A DNA stretch of 64,000 nt from Trichuris trichiura (taxonomy: Eukaryota > Nematoda > Enoplea > Trichinellida > Trichuridae): NCBI GenBank assembly GCA_037903355.1, contig JBAJFE010000018.1:496001-560000 (forward strand), written 5' to 3'. The number at the start of each line of letters is the position of its first letter. Positions within the stretch are counted from its first letter, which is position 1. The notes beneath the pieces are model-generated. The model was given only the letters and a program-made list of their open reading frames with translations, was not told where the DNA came from and did no database searches. Below, one piece after another: positions 22,327 through 34,244 of the stretch. The position numbers and the translations under genes are program-made.

Positions 22327-22398
22327 ATGATACAACTTTGTCAGTCTGACTTACACAGTTATTCGTTGTGTAAGTCAGGCTGACAAAGACGAAAGTTG
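22327..22398. repeat. Short palindromic repeat
   Basis: Arms ACAACTTTGTCAGTCTGACT and the complementary AGTCAGGCTGACAAAG(ACGA)AAGTTGT surround an about 14-nt loop. The size suggests a small fold-back or MITE remnant; no relatives were seen in the window. Confidence 0.45.
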
Positions 22399-22509
22399 TT
22401 TGCGTTTGATGTTCAATCAAAAATATAGTCAGATCGCTTCACATGTACACATTAAGATCAAACAAGACGTGAGTATTAAAGCGGATTGGTAAGAGGAGTG
22501 ATCATCACC

Positions 22510-23693
22510 ATGCATTCCACTGGTTTCATTGCTTTGTCAATTTTTCTAGCTGCTTTTTGCTTCGAAGCTGAAGCTTTGGTGAGCGTTTCAGTTTTTCAGC
22601 CAATGGACAACCCCTATGTAATGTCAGTGCTCCGTACTTTGTTCAAATGAACAATCTGCTGACCACATATTCACGAAAAACATAAAGGTCCTTAACTTCC
22701 TGAGTATTAATTGCTATAATTACCTAACAGCAAAACCACAGCAACTTAAAGCCGTATGGTTCAAAAAAGTAAGAAATCCTATGCGAAAAAGAACGTGAAA
22801 CGTGCGCTAGCTCCACTGTAGAAGCTGACAGCGAGTATATTTGTTTGGATAATGACAATAACTTCCACAATATTTCCAATTACATTCAACTTAAACGGAT
22901 ACTGAGCACAAGTGTCAGAAAATGAGTCATGGTTTCTTTCCCGTTTTTATTTTCCACATCTCGACCTGAACTTCAAATATCTTTTAATTACATTGCTTGC
23001 CGGCAAAAACAGTTTCAGTTTCTTGGTTGGAATCTTTGAGAAATGATCACATGTTGGGCAAGTATCTTCTCAAACTAAAAATCCGAACGGTTTCTGTTGA
23101 GCTATAAATTCAATGACTTCCTTTCCGTTTCAGCGAGCAGATGTTGAAGCACGGATAAAGTGCTCAGCATCAAAATGCCTAGGACATCGCCTTCAATGGA
23201 AAAAGAGCCAGAAAGGAGTAGACTTCAAGGCATACTTAAAATGCCTGGATGATTGCGTGGAAGGTTAGTTTTAACATGGACTTTTCCAGATTGACATAAT
23301 CATTTCACAAGCAAGCACACAGTGTCACAGTAGGTTACGTGTATGTGTAAATACGCAATCCATTCAAGAGTTACAGCTTCTTCAATGCGCAAGGGATTAA
23401 GAGTCTTTTGTATTTTGTTAGCTTACGGCCACACATAATATCACACTAAACAGTATTTCGTTACATCAAGCTCATTGTGGCGTACTTTCACACTGTTACT
23501 TTGAATAAAGAGAGGAATTCATTATACAGTTTTTTTATCCCACTGATATCGAAGAACCCTTTCTCTGCTTTCAGCAATTCTCCATCCTCAGCAACAGTCT
23601 TTGAAACCGCCATCATCCCGAGCATCGTCCCGTGTGTCTTCGCGTGCAACATCTCGCGTATCATCCGTTGCCGCATCCCGTGTTCGTCATTAG
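22510..23693 (+). CDS. Secreted four-cysteine peptide with Ser/Arg-repeat tail
   Basis: Exons are 22510-22578, 23134-23263 and 23575-23693, with phases joining exactly; the introns are 555 and 311 nt, longer than elsewhere in the window. The 105-residue product begins MHSTGFIALSIFLAAFCFEA, a textbook signal peptide. Next comes a 43-residue domain with cysteines spaced C-X4-C...C-X3-C (KCSASKCLGHR, then YLKCLDDCVEG), which could form a disulfide-linked helical hairpin. After a short linker (ILHPQQQSLKPP) the tail is an SSRASSRVSSRATSRVSSVA repeat ending RVRH. The tail is strongly basic. I know no family with this layout. It is predicted to be secreted, so the SR repeats are unlikely to be a splicing-factor domain. 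A broken paralogue lies 4.5 kb upstream on the same strand, so this is a small tandem family. Function is unknown; an excreted/secreted effector or nucleic-acid- or sulfate-binding peptide are guesses only. Confidence 0.72.
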
Positions 23694-24167
23694 TTTGCAA
23701 TGAGTGACACAAAGTTTCCCCCCAAATATCTAGCATAAATAAAATTGAAGCATGTTCACTGTGCTGCTGTTGCATAATCAATGCATCAAGTGTTTCTGTT
23801 CGAAATTGCAGCGTTATGTTTAACACGTTAGCGTGCGAAGCGTATTTACGTTTTCACTGCATAACCAAGCTGTTGAATACTTTGAGTACTGCATTAGAGG
23901 TAGGGCTGCGGCTTCCTGGCGAAGAAAGTGATGCACTTTTTCAGACAGTTTGCTCAATAAGAGGCTTTCTAATATATATTCAGATTAGTACGCCAACGTT
24001 GTCATAAAGCTAAAATTAAACAGGCTGGCGAACACCCAGAGGCACGTTATACGTTTGCACAAGTCATCGTGCGCTAGCTGCAAACTTTTACGTCTTTTCT
24101 TGTGAAGGAAGTTTCAAAAGAAAAGCTGATCAAAAAATCCAGCACAATTGAATAACCGGTAAATGCG
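23694..24167. other. Intergenic, nothing recognised
   Basis: Downstream of the secreted-peptide gene. The minus-strand open frame overlapping 23488-23826 is largely the shadow of the SR-repeat exon. Confidence 0.4.
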
Positions 24168-24581
24168 ATGATGGATAGACGTCACCTAGAACTCAGAATA
24201 GTTCAATACGTAATGTTTAACAGGGAATGGAATAACAGCTTTCACTACAAAATTTCGTTGTATGAAACAGAGATAGTAGTAAGTTCTCAGTGCGCAGAAA
24301 GTTGTGCAGGCAGAAGGGTGCGTCCTGCCAGTGTCCGCCAGTCTGTTCTAATTAAGGTTTATGTCAATGGTGGCGTATTCATTCTTGTATGTGCTACAAA
24401 CAAATCTAAAAAATTTCCTTTACATTTAGACGAAACTATTTTGGAAGATGGTATACCGACAGTTTTTGAAAACATTCAAAGTTGCTGTAATGAAAGTGAT
24501 ATTCTCCTTGCTAGACTACAAGTAGCCCTTTCAAGCATTAATATAATTTTTTGGCAAAACTGCAACTTCTCTAAAAATTAA
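24168..24581 (+). CDS. Hypothetical 137-residue open frame
   Basis: An uninterrupted ATG-to-TAA frame in AT-rich DNA, opening MMDRRHLELRIVQYV. The second half (KKFPLHLDETILEDGIPTVF, CCNESDILLARLQVALSSI) reads like a folded protein. A GTAAGT in the first third could be a splice donor, so the true exon may be shorter or start elsewhere. Nothing similar is seen nearby and I recognise no domain. Confidence 0.3.
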   Translation: MMDRRHLELRIVQYVMFNREWNNSFHYKISLYETEIVVSSQCAESCAGRRVRPASVRQSVLIKVYVNGGVFILVCATNKSKKFPLHLDETILEDGIPTVFENIQSCCNESDILLARLQVALSSINIIFWQNCNFSKN

Positions 24582-26885
24582 TCTCCATTAGCACTACTGA
24601 AAGTGTGCTTCTACGACTCAACGTTTAACTAAAACTGAAACAGCTGATAATGCCTGAAAGACCGCAGTTTGTGGGTTAAGAAACGTTCTAGCATCAACCC
24701 TACATAACTGCTTACGTGAAAAAATGAACGAAAGGGCACAGTTATGACTGCGTGATGCATCGCGAACTTCTGAAAACACTCCCATCATTGGATATGTCAA
24801 AGTATTAGTCAGTCCTGCAGTGTACGTCGGTACATTTTATCTTTTACAACAACAAGAACGATGAACGAGTGAAACATAAGGGAATATCGAAAACTAGGTA
24901 GTACGAAAGTGCATTTGTCGTTCTCATACACTACAACTTGTCGCCTACTGGCATTAATTGGCTTGCTATGGTCTGTGTGAGCAAATCAGATTGGGTAAAA
25001 AGTCTCCTAATGACTAATCTATTAAATATATGACGACTGTCACATCTATAAATACGCAACGCATCGCCAATTCTGCTTAGCAAATGATATAAAATCATCG
25101 AATGCATTCTTGTTTATTTTAATCAGAGCAACTGTTAGAAGTCTAGTGAGCAAAAAAAGTTGATATTTGGAAAGGACAATTTTTTCTGCGATATCAATAC
25201 ATTACGTTCTTTTTCCCCATGCCTGAACATCATTTTTTTCACAGCAGCGGTGAACTTTAAACTCTTTGAAACATAATAGCATGAATACAGCACAGTGAAT
25301 TAATAGACCAGGTGTTGGTCACCGAAGGGGTGACCAACACCTAGAACTGAACTTACGAATTCCGCAGTACTGAATCTCATACAGTACATCCAATAACCAT
25401 TAACCATTAATAGTAAGTGACAGAACAAATTCATCGTCTAACTGTCATACAGGTTATAGACTGGGCATTTGCGGGAGCTGAGTAGAAGCGGTAAATGGCA
25501 AGGCAAGTATAATGCGTCAAATATTAATAAAAAAGATTGTTGATGCCAAAAATCATTTGTACAACTTATTGTGTCAGCTAATACTATTAATTGGATATAT
25601 TTTAGTAAGAAAGCAAAGAATCTTTAGTGAAACAATCAACCACACTCTAACCATGAAGGAAGTATTCAACTAAAAACCTGAGTATGAAATGCCTACGCAT
25701 CAAAAGTTGGTGATTCGCAGACATTGAAAGACGTGACAACAATGGAAGAAGCAAAACGTAAACAGCTCGAATTTAGCATTTCATGCGCATAAAAATCTTT
25801 TCTTGTTTACAGTGATCGCAACCGTTCTAATTTCAATTCAACCAGAGCCTACTCAATATTGAATAAAGATGACTGGATAAAAACTTAACAAAAACGCAAT
25901 TCGAAAAAGGGCGGTGAAAATTTCAATGAATTTGAGCGGAAGCTGTTCCACACACGCAACATTGTCATTCATTGGAATCATTCGAAAACAGTCCTACGAT
26001 GATTTTGAGTTATATGCACAGCAGCGCTTAATATTCTACTTTTAAAGCATTTAAATCAGCCTTAAATTATGAGTTGGCAACCTTACAGACATGGAGAAGC
26101 GAATCAGATCTCCAATGCCACACTATAAAAATAGCCAGAACATTTGCAATAGACGTTAGATCAGAGGTGACCTACTAACAACACGCTAAGGGGCGACCAA
26201 CATATGTATCAAATAGGAAAAAGATAAAAGACAGGAATAGACAAACGAGTGTACATAATACACATGCTAAATAAAAGCTAAATAATGTACCAGCGTCCAC
26301 CATTCCATTAGGGGCTATAAAGCAGCCGAGGAAACGCCGTCTTGATGGCCTAATGTACCTACTTTTCATTGTTTACTTCTGCGGAAACTGTATGTTTGGG
26401 GGGCGATAGGAAAAAGGGCCCATAAGCGTCAGAAGGTTGCTGGCCATGAAAACAGAAGCTCTGCTGCGCAAGCCAACATAATTAACGGACAACTCTAATG
26501 GCTTTTTTATTATCTAAGCTGTCCTTTCTATAAGTAAATCAGAAATCCAGGTGAGACTTTTTCCCTAAATTGGTGTGACACCTGAACTTGCATCGGCCAC
26601 GAGAAATTAACTCAGGAGCGATAGAAACAAATTGCAGGAGAAACGATTTTCGGGTTCCAGAAGGTAACGGTTTCCCTTTGACTTTATGCTGACGTCGAGT
26701 TTCTGGTCGACTTTTCTATAACCGGCAACAAGGCAGGCAAACTGCATCACCCATCGCAAAGTGCAAAAATCCTTTCTGTTTTAAAAAGGTTTACACTAAC
26801 CGGTAGAATCAGATGCAGTTGTAACAAACGCGTAAAAAAAGACTCATTTAAATTGGAAACTCTTGCTTCACCTGTTGCATTAAAT
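24582..26885. other. Intergenic; one perfect hairpin
   Basis: At 25310-25342 AGGTGTTGGTCACC and its exact complement are separated by five bases, giving a perfect 14-bp hairpin. No gene can be supported in the rest. Confidence 0.45.
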
Positions 26886-27245
26886 CAGTGATTCTCACGG
26901 TGGGGCATGCGCCCCATCAGGGAGCCCTTTTGAAGTCCAAGGAGGCCCTTTTGATCGCTGGAGGGTATATGCGCCACGTAATTCTGATTGGCTGGAAGGA
27001 AGGACAGGCGGGAGGCAGGCTCGGAGAAGAGAAAGTAAGTGCTGGACTGAATGTTCAAAGCACTATCTGTGAAACTCTTTCCCCCCAGAACTTTGTGCAG
27101 CACCTACGTTATGACGTCCCAGTTACCCTCTGTCCTCCCATCCAACCAATCAGCGCGCTCAAAATCAACTAATCAGAATTGGGGGCCCAAACACTCAGAA
27201 ACGTTCACAGGGGGGTCCTGGCGACCCTGACCTTGAGAAACACTG
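26886..27245. mobile_element. hAT-type non-autonomous element
   Basis: The left end CAGTGATTCTCA and right end TGAGAAACACTG are the terminal repeats typical of MER5/Charlie-like hAT elements. The flanking octamers CATTAAAT and CCCTAAAT agree at six of eight positions, consistent with an aged 8-bp target duplication. The 360-bp interior is G+C-richer than the flanks and lacks a transposase. Confidence 0.72.
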
Positions 27246-28744
27246 CCCTAAATGCACCTTAATCGTATTGACTTTATTCCAGCACTAAATAATACAATAT
27301 GGTTATCTCTAAGTTAAGTATTCATTCAAAAAATATTTTGAGGTGCTTAGCTGGAAAATGCCTATTCATTCGTCAGTTCAGTAGCCAAATCAATTGTTCC
27401 TTCTTTTCTATAAGCAGTGAAGTGTACATGGACCTGTTACCGTTCGAAGTCGCAATGTACGCTAGTAAAACAACAAATCCTTAATCTCGGTCCAAAGCGG
27501 AAAAATAAAATGACAATTTTTGGCAAAGCTTTCGGCTCTATCTTGGAGCAGTCATTAAAGTAAGTAATATTCAACCATCGGCAGAGCTGGGCATCTAAGG
27601 GAAGCTCCTATGCCTTTCCAAACCATGTGGTACCTGTTAGGTCGGACACTGACCCGTCAAAGCAGCATACACATGGCTACATTAGCTTCAGAGCATCTAC
27701 GTTACATGCCCTCCTTGGCAGAGGTGCAGCATGGAATGAGGTGGTTAATCGAATCCGGTGAAACAGGGAATAGAAGTAGAGTAGGTTAAGCTTGCCAAAG
27801 TTCTGGGCTTGACGAACGCAAAATACCACCGTACGCATTTTCGTACTTCTGTGTGAACTAACCCTTGTTTTCTGTTAATCATCCGTAAAAAGCTTGTTCC
27901 GTAAACATCATATATAAAAGCAACGAGAATATTTCTATGATAAAAACCTTCATTGCCTAAATGACAGTTGAATATTCAGTTAGAAAAGTAAAACAATTTG
28001 TATCTCCTAACTGTAAGTTTCCCGGCAGATACTCGCTCGCTGCCAGCTGTGAGATTCTCAAGCCAGAGAAACGTTTAACTTAAAAACGCAAAACCAGCCA
28101 TTTTTTAAAAATGGGAACGATGAGAAAAGTAGTAGTTTGGGAGGAGTTGCGACAATGAATTAGGCAAATGGATCTAAGGCACTATACTGCCAGCATTTTG
28201 CATGCAAATGGTACTGAACAATGCATTACTAGTGCTCATCCGCTTACTGCAAACTCATCAATAAAAATTTGCTTTAGAAACGTATACCTAATCGATACAG
28301 TTTAGCTACTAAAAGTTTGATAAACAAATGAACATGGCTAATTGTGACCTTCAGAGCGGAAAACGTTCGCGAGTTTTAGTTAAGTATCGAAAAATGTGCA
28401 ACCAACATTAGCCAAATACTTCCTCAGGACGCGTTCACAGCAGAAAAAAATGATACAAAACAGACATTTTTTAAAAGCATAAAGTGTTGGCTTTCATTCT
28501 AAACTCCCGAAAAAAACTTTAATTAGCATTTCGAGCAACCATAAAGCACACCCAAACGGCCCGTAAAGAGCGACGGCGTAGAGAATTCTAACCGTGAGTA
28601 TTGTAGATACTGAAGGAGATTATATTAATCTAATCTAATGTAATCCAGTTAACTTTTCCTGAAAAACAGCTAGCTGCACGATCAAAGCAGCCATCCAAAG
28701 CGAAAACTGACGTATAATACTGACTTTCTCTTTTGGCCTTCCCA
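27246..28744. other. Intergenic, nothing recognised
   Basis: AT-rich and contains the 3' flank of the HSPBP1-like gene. No open exon chain or bounded repeat is seen. Confidence 0.4.
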
Positions 28745-30269
28745 TTACTCTTCCTCTTGTTGTGGTATACCGGAGCGCTTAACTACGTCAAACAGAGAAA
28801 TCGCCAGGTTCTAAATGAACATATCTTTATCAGGGCGTCACATTGTTAAACCTTTGACATGGTGAAAGCATCTCAGTGCTGATTTTTATGGAAATATCTT
28901 AAAGTGGGCCATTGCGAAATCGTTCAGCAATAGTTTACAAGGCCATCAGTTCGACTTACTCGAGCGGCGGTTTGTTCATCAAAACGATCAGACAGGATTT
29001 TAAGTTTTTGAGCTGCACTTTCCGTAATCTTAAGAGTCTGAAAAGATATGGGATTTTATACAACTAAAACATAAAGCACATTTGGAGCAACAGCAAAAGT
29101 AGAAGCAGTATTGACCTTCTAAGCCCAGCAAAAAAAAATAAAAAACAAGCATAAAGAATAGGCGTGTCGCTGCCTGCACCCGTATATGGCTTAGAAAGAA
29201 AAAAACGGATGCAGTAAATGTTTCATTGCTTACATTGTTTGCTTCTGAACATAGCCCCACTATAAGGAATGCCGCGTCCACAGCCACTTGTTGTAGAAGC
29301 TGGTCACAAGCACTACACGCTAAATTTAGGAGAAGCTCAACAGCGCTGTCGTCGTACGCACGTTCTGAAATTAAGAAAACAGTTACTCTTTGATACAGCG
29401 AATGCGTGTTCATCTAAAATTTACGCGCAAACTGCGGAAAAGTTATCAACACTATTGTTAACATCATGCAAGCCGTAACGGACAGTTGTGGGGATCGTGA
29501 AATAAACAGAAGAAAACTTGTCCCGCCTGATTCGCAAAACAGCTCCAGCACGCGATTGTTCTTGACGCATAAGCCTAAAATGCTCACAGCTGTGGAAGGT
29601 AAAAATGGAACCTTCTGATCACGTACAAAAGACGGCTTTTAACGACTTTTCTCTTGTCGTATCACATTTGCTATAGCCTGCCAGGCGCATCAGTAAAGGC
29701 AAAAAATGAGCCAAAACAAACGACTGCAAAATAACTGACATAGTAATGCGTAACGGCTTTACTATTAGTACTTACATCCTGGAAGTATCGGTTCTTGCAC
29801 GTAATGCTTGCAGTAAGATCTAAGGCAAGCGATCTCACCATTTTATCTTTGTGATCCAAAAAGGCAGCCAGCAAATGAGGGCCGCCAGTACTACAGAAGT
29901 CTCTTTTGACATAGTAACATCCGCATAAAATGCTCAGCTGCTGCAAGCAATGCACTATATGTCTCGCCTGAATCGTTGACACACGTAGAGAGGCCAAATG
30001 TAACAGCTCATTTGTAACATTTTGCAGGGTTTTTGCATAACGTGATGTACCTATTTCGAAAGGAATTGCTTGACGCATGGTGAGTATTTCCTGTTGAGAA
30101 ACGAAAAGTCTTACAGTTGAATTATACCGAAACGTTCCTCTTTCACACAAACCTTGGTCGTTAGCCGCGCCACACCAGAGCATACTACCAACAATGGGTG
30201 TTCAGCTTTAACCTTCGTTAAAAACTGAAAATAGGGGTTCCAATAGCTGTTTGGGAACGTTTCCGACAT
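28745..30269 (-). CDS. HSPBP1/Fes1-like armadillo-repeat protein, intact paralogue
   Basis: Exons 5' to 3' are 30269-30153, 30090-29776 (plus 4 nt if the GTACTA donor is used), 29574-29425, 29364-29234, 29037-28960 and 28810-28745. With the later donor the coding length is 861 nt, 286 residues, with no lesion. The start ATG opens MSETFPNSYWNPYFQFLTKV. Exon 2 has a helical lead (EILTMRQAIPFEIG) and an armadillo repeat (FCSTGGPHLLAAFL, VRSLALDLTASITCKNRYFQ). Exon 3 has another (VLELFCESGGTSFLLFI), and exon 4 DSAVELLLNLACSACDQLL. This order matches HSPBP1/Fes1, cytosolic nucleotide-exchange factors that act on Hsp70. Exons 1 to 5 equal those of copy A in length, and the product is diverged in sequence, so the paralogues are old. 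There is no signal peptide and no ER-retrieval motif, which argues against SIL1. The family call is moderately firm, the exact orthology is not. Confidence 0.75.
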
Positions 30270-31472
30270 TTAGCTGAAGTATAAGCATACGCTTCAATAA
30301 GAATGCGAAAGAAAATTTAACCGTAGCATGCCGAACATGTTGACGGCATAGAAGTGAGTTACACTTTCAAAGCAATCCTTTACTGCCAGCATAGTGTGAA
30401 AAAAATACATTCCACTTAATGAAGAAATGAGCACTTTGGACATGACGATGCGGATGTTCGTAGGCACATACTTTAATCCAATATGGATTATGCCTGATCA
30501 ATGGGATTCATCGGATGACCTGCAGAACAAATGAAAGACGCACTTTTGAATCATCGCTACTTTGTGGAATGGTTGCACGTGCCATTCAATTACTAAGTGA
30601 TACAGTTTTGCCAGTTGCACAGTAAAGTAAAGCTTCTCTTTCATTCAGCCTATCTGTTCAATGACTGCTGAAATTTCTCGAATCAAACACTTCCACAAGT
30701 TTGCCCTCAGGTATAACAGAACAAAGAAACGGTTCTTTGATCATGATAATGCCTTCAATGCAGCTAGCTTTAGAGCAAAGTATTTCAATTCGCCTCATGT
30801 CACTTCTACGCGAGTGCGTACGTAAGGTAGCGAAGTTCTTTGCCCAGCTAAGCACAACTTTTATTTGCCACCGCTTATATTACTTTGTAGTTGTATGTGA
30901 TATGTTCTTCAGAATTTCAAATGGATGTACTTTAGAAAGGATAAACCTCTCCTTAAAATACTATTGAGTTTAATGGATAAATTGCTAAACTACAATAAAA
31001 TATGCAAAACGTTTTTGATACAAAACAGTACCGTACATTCTAACGCAGAGCAGAAAATTTGAACACAAGCTACAGAGAAGGTTAAATTCTACCAACGCTC
31101 CAACACACGCGTGGCATCTTTCCTCATTTGCAACCTCGCAGACAGAGCATATGTAACGCTAGGAGATTAACATGCTGTTATAGATTGCTCCTCTACTTGA
31201 CTCCATTATTTTACGCATTCGTGCGTATCAACTCAGCAGAGTGCTGTGGACCTGCGTCGTGCAGTTTATGATGTTTTCGGTAATGACAGATATCTGTCTA
31301 AGCAAAACCAGAAGACAGTATGTGAGAATAGGTTAGTATGCTTGGCAGATGTGCCGTACAATTTTGCGCAGAGATGTACAGCTGCTCAGATGGAATCGTT
31401 GTAAGAGTTTAGCTTAAGCTTACTTAGCGTCAGATCATTATTACTCCTTGGACAGAGCTACAACGCAGTACC
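30270..31472. other. Upstream region of the HSPBP1-like gene; one uncertain frame
   Basis: On the minus strand 30855-30658 is open (LSWAKNFATLRTHSRRSDMR..., ending RNFSSH) and its 3' part matches the corresponding region upstream of copy A. It might be a 5' exon, but I could not connect it to the main model. The remainder is AT-rich with no named feature. Confidence 0.35.
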
Positions 31473-31967
31473 GTCTAATCCAGGGGTGGGGAACCTTTTT
31501 GTTGCCGTGGGCCGTTCAGACGTTTATAAGACCATGCGCGGGCCGTACAGAATGTTCAACCGAAAAACATAGCCTGCTTCGTTCGCACGTATGTTCATTT
31601 AAGTCACCTCTCGGACAAAGCGATAAGGCGAGATAAAAAAAATACTTCGTGTCGGTAGGCGGCCAATGGTCCACGCTACCGACGCCCACACTAATGCCGT
31701 CTACTGCTTGCCTCTGAAAACTAACGACATCGGCCTGTAGACAGAGAGTTGACTGCAAGGCAGTTTTCCTAGCCAGGCTGATGCTCCCTGCTTGTTATAC
31801 AAGATTTCTGCTATTACTAGTCTTCACATACATTAAGTTTATGGCATTTTCAAAAAATAAACCCCCACAGTCACACTTCACTGAGCCTCGCATCCATGTG
31901 CGGTTGCCCCAGCGCATGGGCGGAAAATGGTCTCCCAGGCCGGGCGTTCCCCACCCCTAGTCTAATC
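31473..31967. mobile_element. hAT-type non-autonomous element with perfect 8-bp target duplication
   Basis: The element 31481-31959 begins CAGGGGTGGGGAACC and ends GTTCCCCACCCCTA. It is flanked on both sides by the perfect octamer GTCTAATC (31473-31480 and 31960-31967), the hAT hallmark. The 479-bp interior has no transposase frame. The perfect duplication and nearly matched ends suggest a fairly recent insertion. Confidence 0.88.
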
Positions 31968-34081
31968 TGTTTCCTATCCGCAGCAGAGCAATCCATGGTA
32001 ACATAAACGCCACCTGTCCGCTCTGGTCAGTGCTGCCCAGAAAGTTCATTTGCTTTTTCACGCAATGTCATCGAGAGGTTAAAGGGTGAGGTTAATTTTC
32101 ATTTTTCAAGTCACTGCTAGCAGTGTTTTAAGCCTCTGCTAGCGGATTGCACCACATGGTTACCGTATATGCACAAGGATGCCACGAGTACAGCAAAAGT
32201 TTCAAACGTGACCTCATTTTAAAGTTTTGGCCGCTGGCAGGCAGCTATATCCATGATGACCAAATGTCAAACTGCAATAGCAGTTGCTATTTCTTCCCGT
32301 CACCTAACAATGGAAACGCCTCGGAATAAAAAACAGAGCAACGATGCTTTGTCAAAAGGTAAGAAACACTAGCGCTCATGACGACGCGTTGAACTGAAGT
32401 TTCGTACACAGGCACAAAAAAAGTTTTGTACAGTTATATCATGCTTAAAGCGCGATCCGTATGTGTACTGCTCAAAGGTTTGTAGGTGACAACTGGTTAA
32501 AGATATTGAAACTTTCAGGATCGGCTAATAATTTACGATACAATGGCAAAGTCGAATGCGAAACCTCATTATGCCGAACAGCGTAAGTGTATAAGTAATT
32601 ATACGCATACTTTAACCGAAACCAGAGTGATACATGCTGAAAGAAACGATCTTACCATTTTTTCTAACTTATGGATAATGTCGACTTTGCTCGCTGCCAA
32701 TCCCTGCCTACTTCTTGTACATTGCAATAGAATATTCCATTCTAGCGTTTGTAGCCGTGCGTAGTTGATCAAGAGTGAACAACACAACAACAGCACGCCG
32801 CAATCAAGAGTAGAAGAACGCAACTACCATAACAGTCTTGAAAATCACTATGTGCTATTTTAAGATGGAAGTTCTAAAAAGTTTTAACCTAAACCATCTT
32901 TCTTTCTCTCAATTACCATGGAAAATGACGGCAGCAAACATGCAAGTGTAGGCTAGACTTAAATAGGATCAAACACTATGCTTTATGAAAAACACAAATT
33001 TACCTTATCTTTGTAGAAACTGACCTCCTTGTCAGTTGACGACTGCGCAATCAGTAAACTCCATTAATGAACTTAAATCCACTCAGAAGTGGATACTTAT
33101 CCACAAATAATGTTCGGGGGCGTATCCGTTTTTTACGGTTTACCGTATCACCTAACGCTGCCGTATAAGAAGTATAATGATCGTGCGCATCGTTTTCCCG
33201 TTATTTTCAAATGAAGTTTCAAGCCATGTTTGCTTATAATAATTGTTCGCCATTCTCATCGGGCCTCATTCATTTGAAAAGTTAAAAAGCGTCAATCGTT
33301 AGAAGCTCGCCAGTTTTACTTTAAAAATTCAACGCGCCACATTGCGAAGCGAGAAAGCTTTGTGTTACGAAAGTTAATGAAGTTACGTTGGTTTCCCATG
33401 TTCCTAATTTTGGTCAAAGTAATGACAAATAAAAAACCATTTTTCATAGCACAACTTGTGACACCGCGGAATATCAGTCAAGCCTCCTTTCGCGTCATTG
33501 TATAATAGAAATGATTTTTTCCATTCGGCAAAGCTAATATATCGGTGAACGGAGGCAAAAGCCAAAAATGCCATCGATGTATGGAAGCGAACTTAATCAT
33601 TCGTTCAGAACTTTGCAATATTGCTATGGCTCCGCCGCAATACTGATGATTCACGAAAATTCAAGTGCTCGTTGAATATTCAATGAATCCAAGCGATGTG
33701 ATAAAGTTCCAACTGCAATCACTTAGTCATTTAGTTAACGTTAACGATAAAACATGCGCCTTCTGAAGCCTCCCGTATGCTTACATTTTCTGAATTGTCT
33801 GTTTTTTACTAACGAAAGTATCGCGACAGCAACTGACTGGACCTCAAAGAGTCATTCGAATGAAGAAATGGAGTTACGTCGACCTGTCACGCAAAAGTAG
33901 GCATTCCCAACCACCTTCTTTCGTTTATACAAACCTAGCAGTGTGAGAAAAGTTTGTCTGTTTATCTGCGAATTACCTAAAGTATTACTGCGAAACGAAG
34001 CTTAGCACAACTATGGTAATACTCATAATCTGTGTTTTTGCACCACCTAGTTCAATTTATTTTTCTCTGTACGACGCTTAG
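31968..34081. other. Intergenic or intronic, weak coding hints only
   Basis: At 32543-32583 an ATG frame (MAKSNAKPHYAEQ) runs straight into a strong GTAAGT donor and could be a first exon, perhaps of the gene ending at 34244. No connecting exon was convincingly found. Confidence 0.3.
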
Positions 34082-34244
34082 AAAGTGTGAAAATAAAATC
34101 CGAGACGAAGAAATGCTGGAACTCGTGATTGGCATAATATCGAAACCTAAAACCCGGAGCGAACGAAAACGTACTATATGCGTTATTTACATGGCTGCTT
34201 TGCGTTTAACGTTGCCAAATGAGGAACGCATGCCGGCATTGTGA
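34082..34244 (+). CDS. Possible 3'-terminal exon of an unrecognised gene
   Basis: After the acceptor ACGACGCTTAG, an open frame reads KCENKIRDEEMLELVIGIIS, continues through a Lys/Arg-rich stretch (KPKTRSERKRT) and VIYMAALRLTLPNEERMPAL, and stops at TGA. Composition and the acceptor suggest a real exon. Upstream exons are not established and no domain is recognised. Confidence 0.35.
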
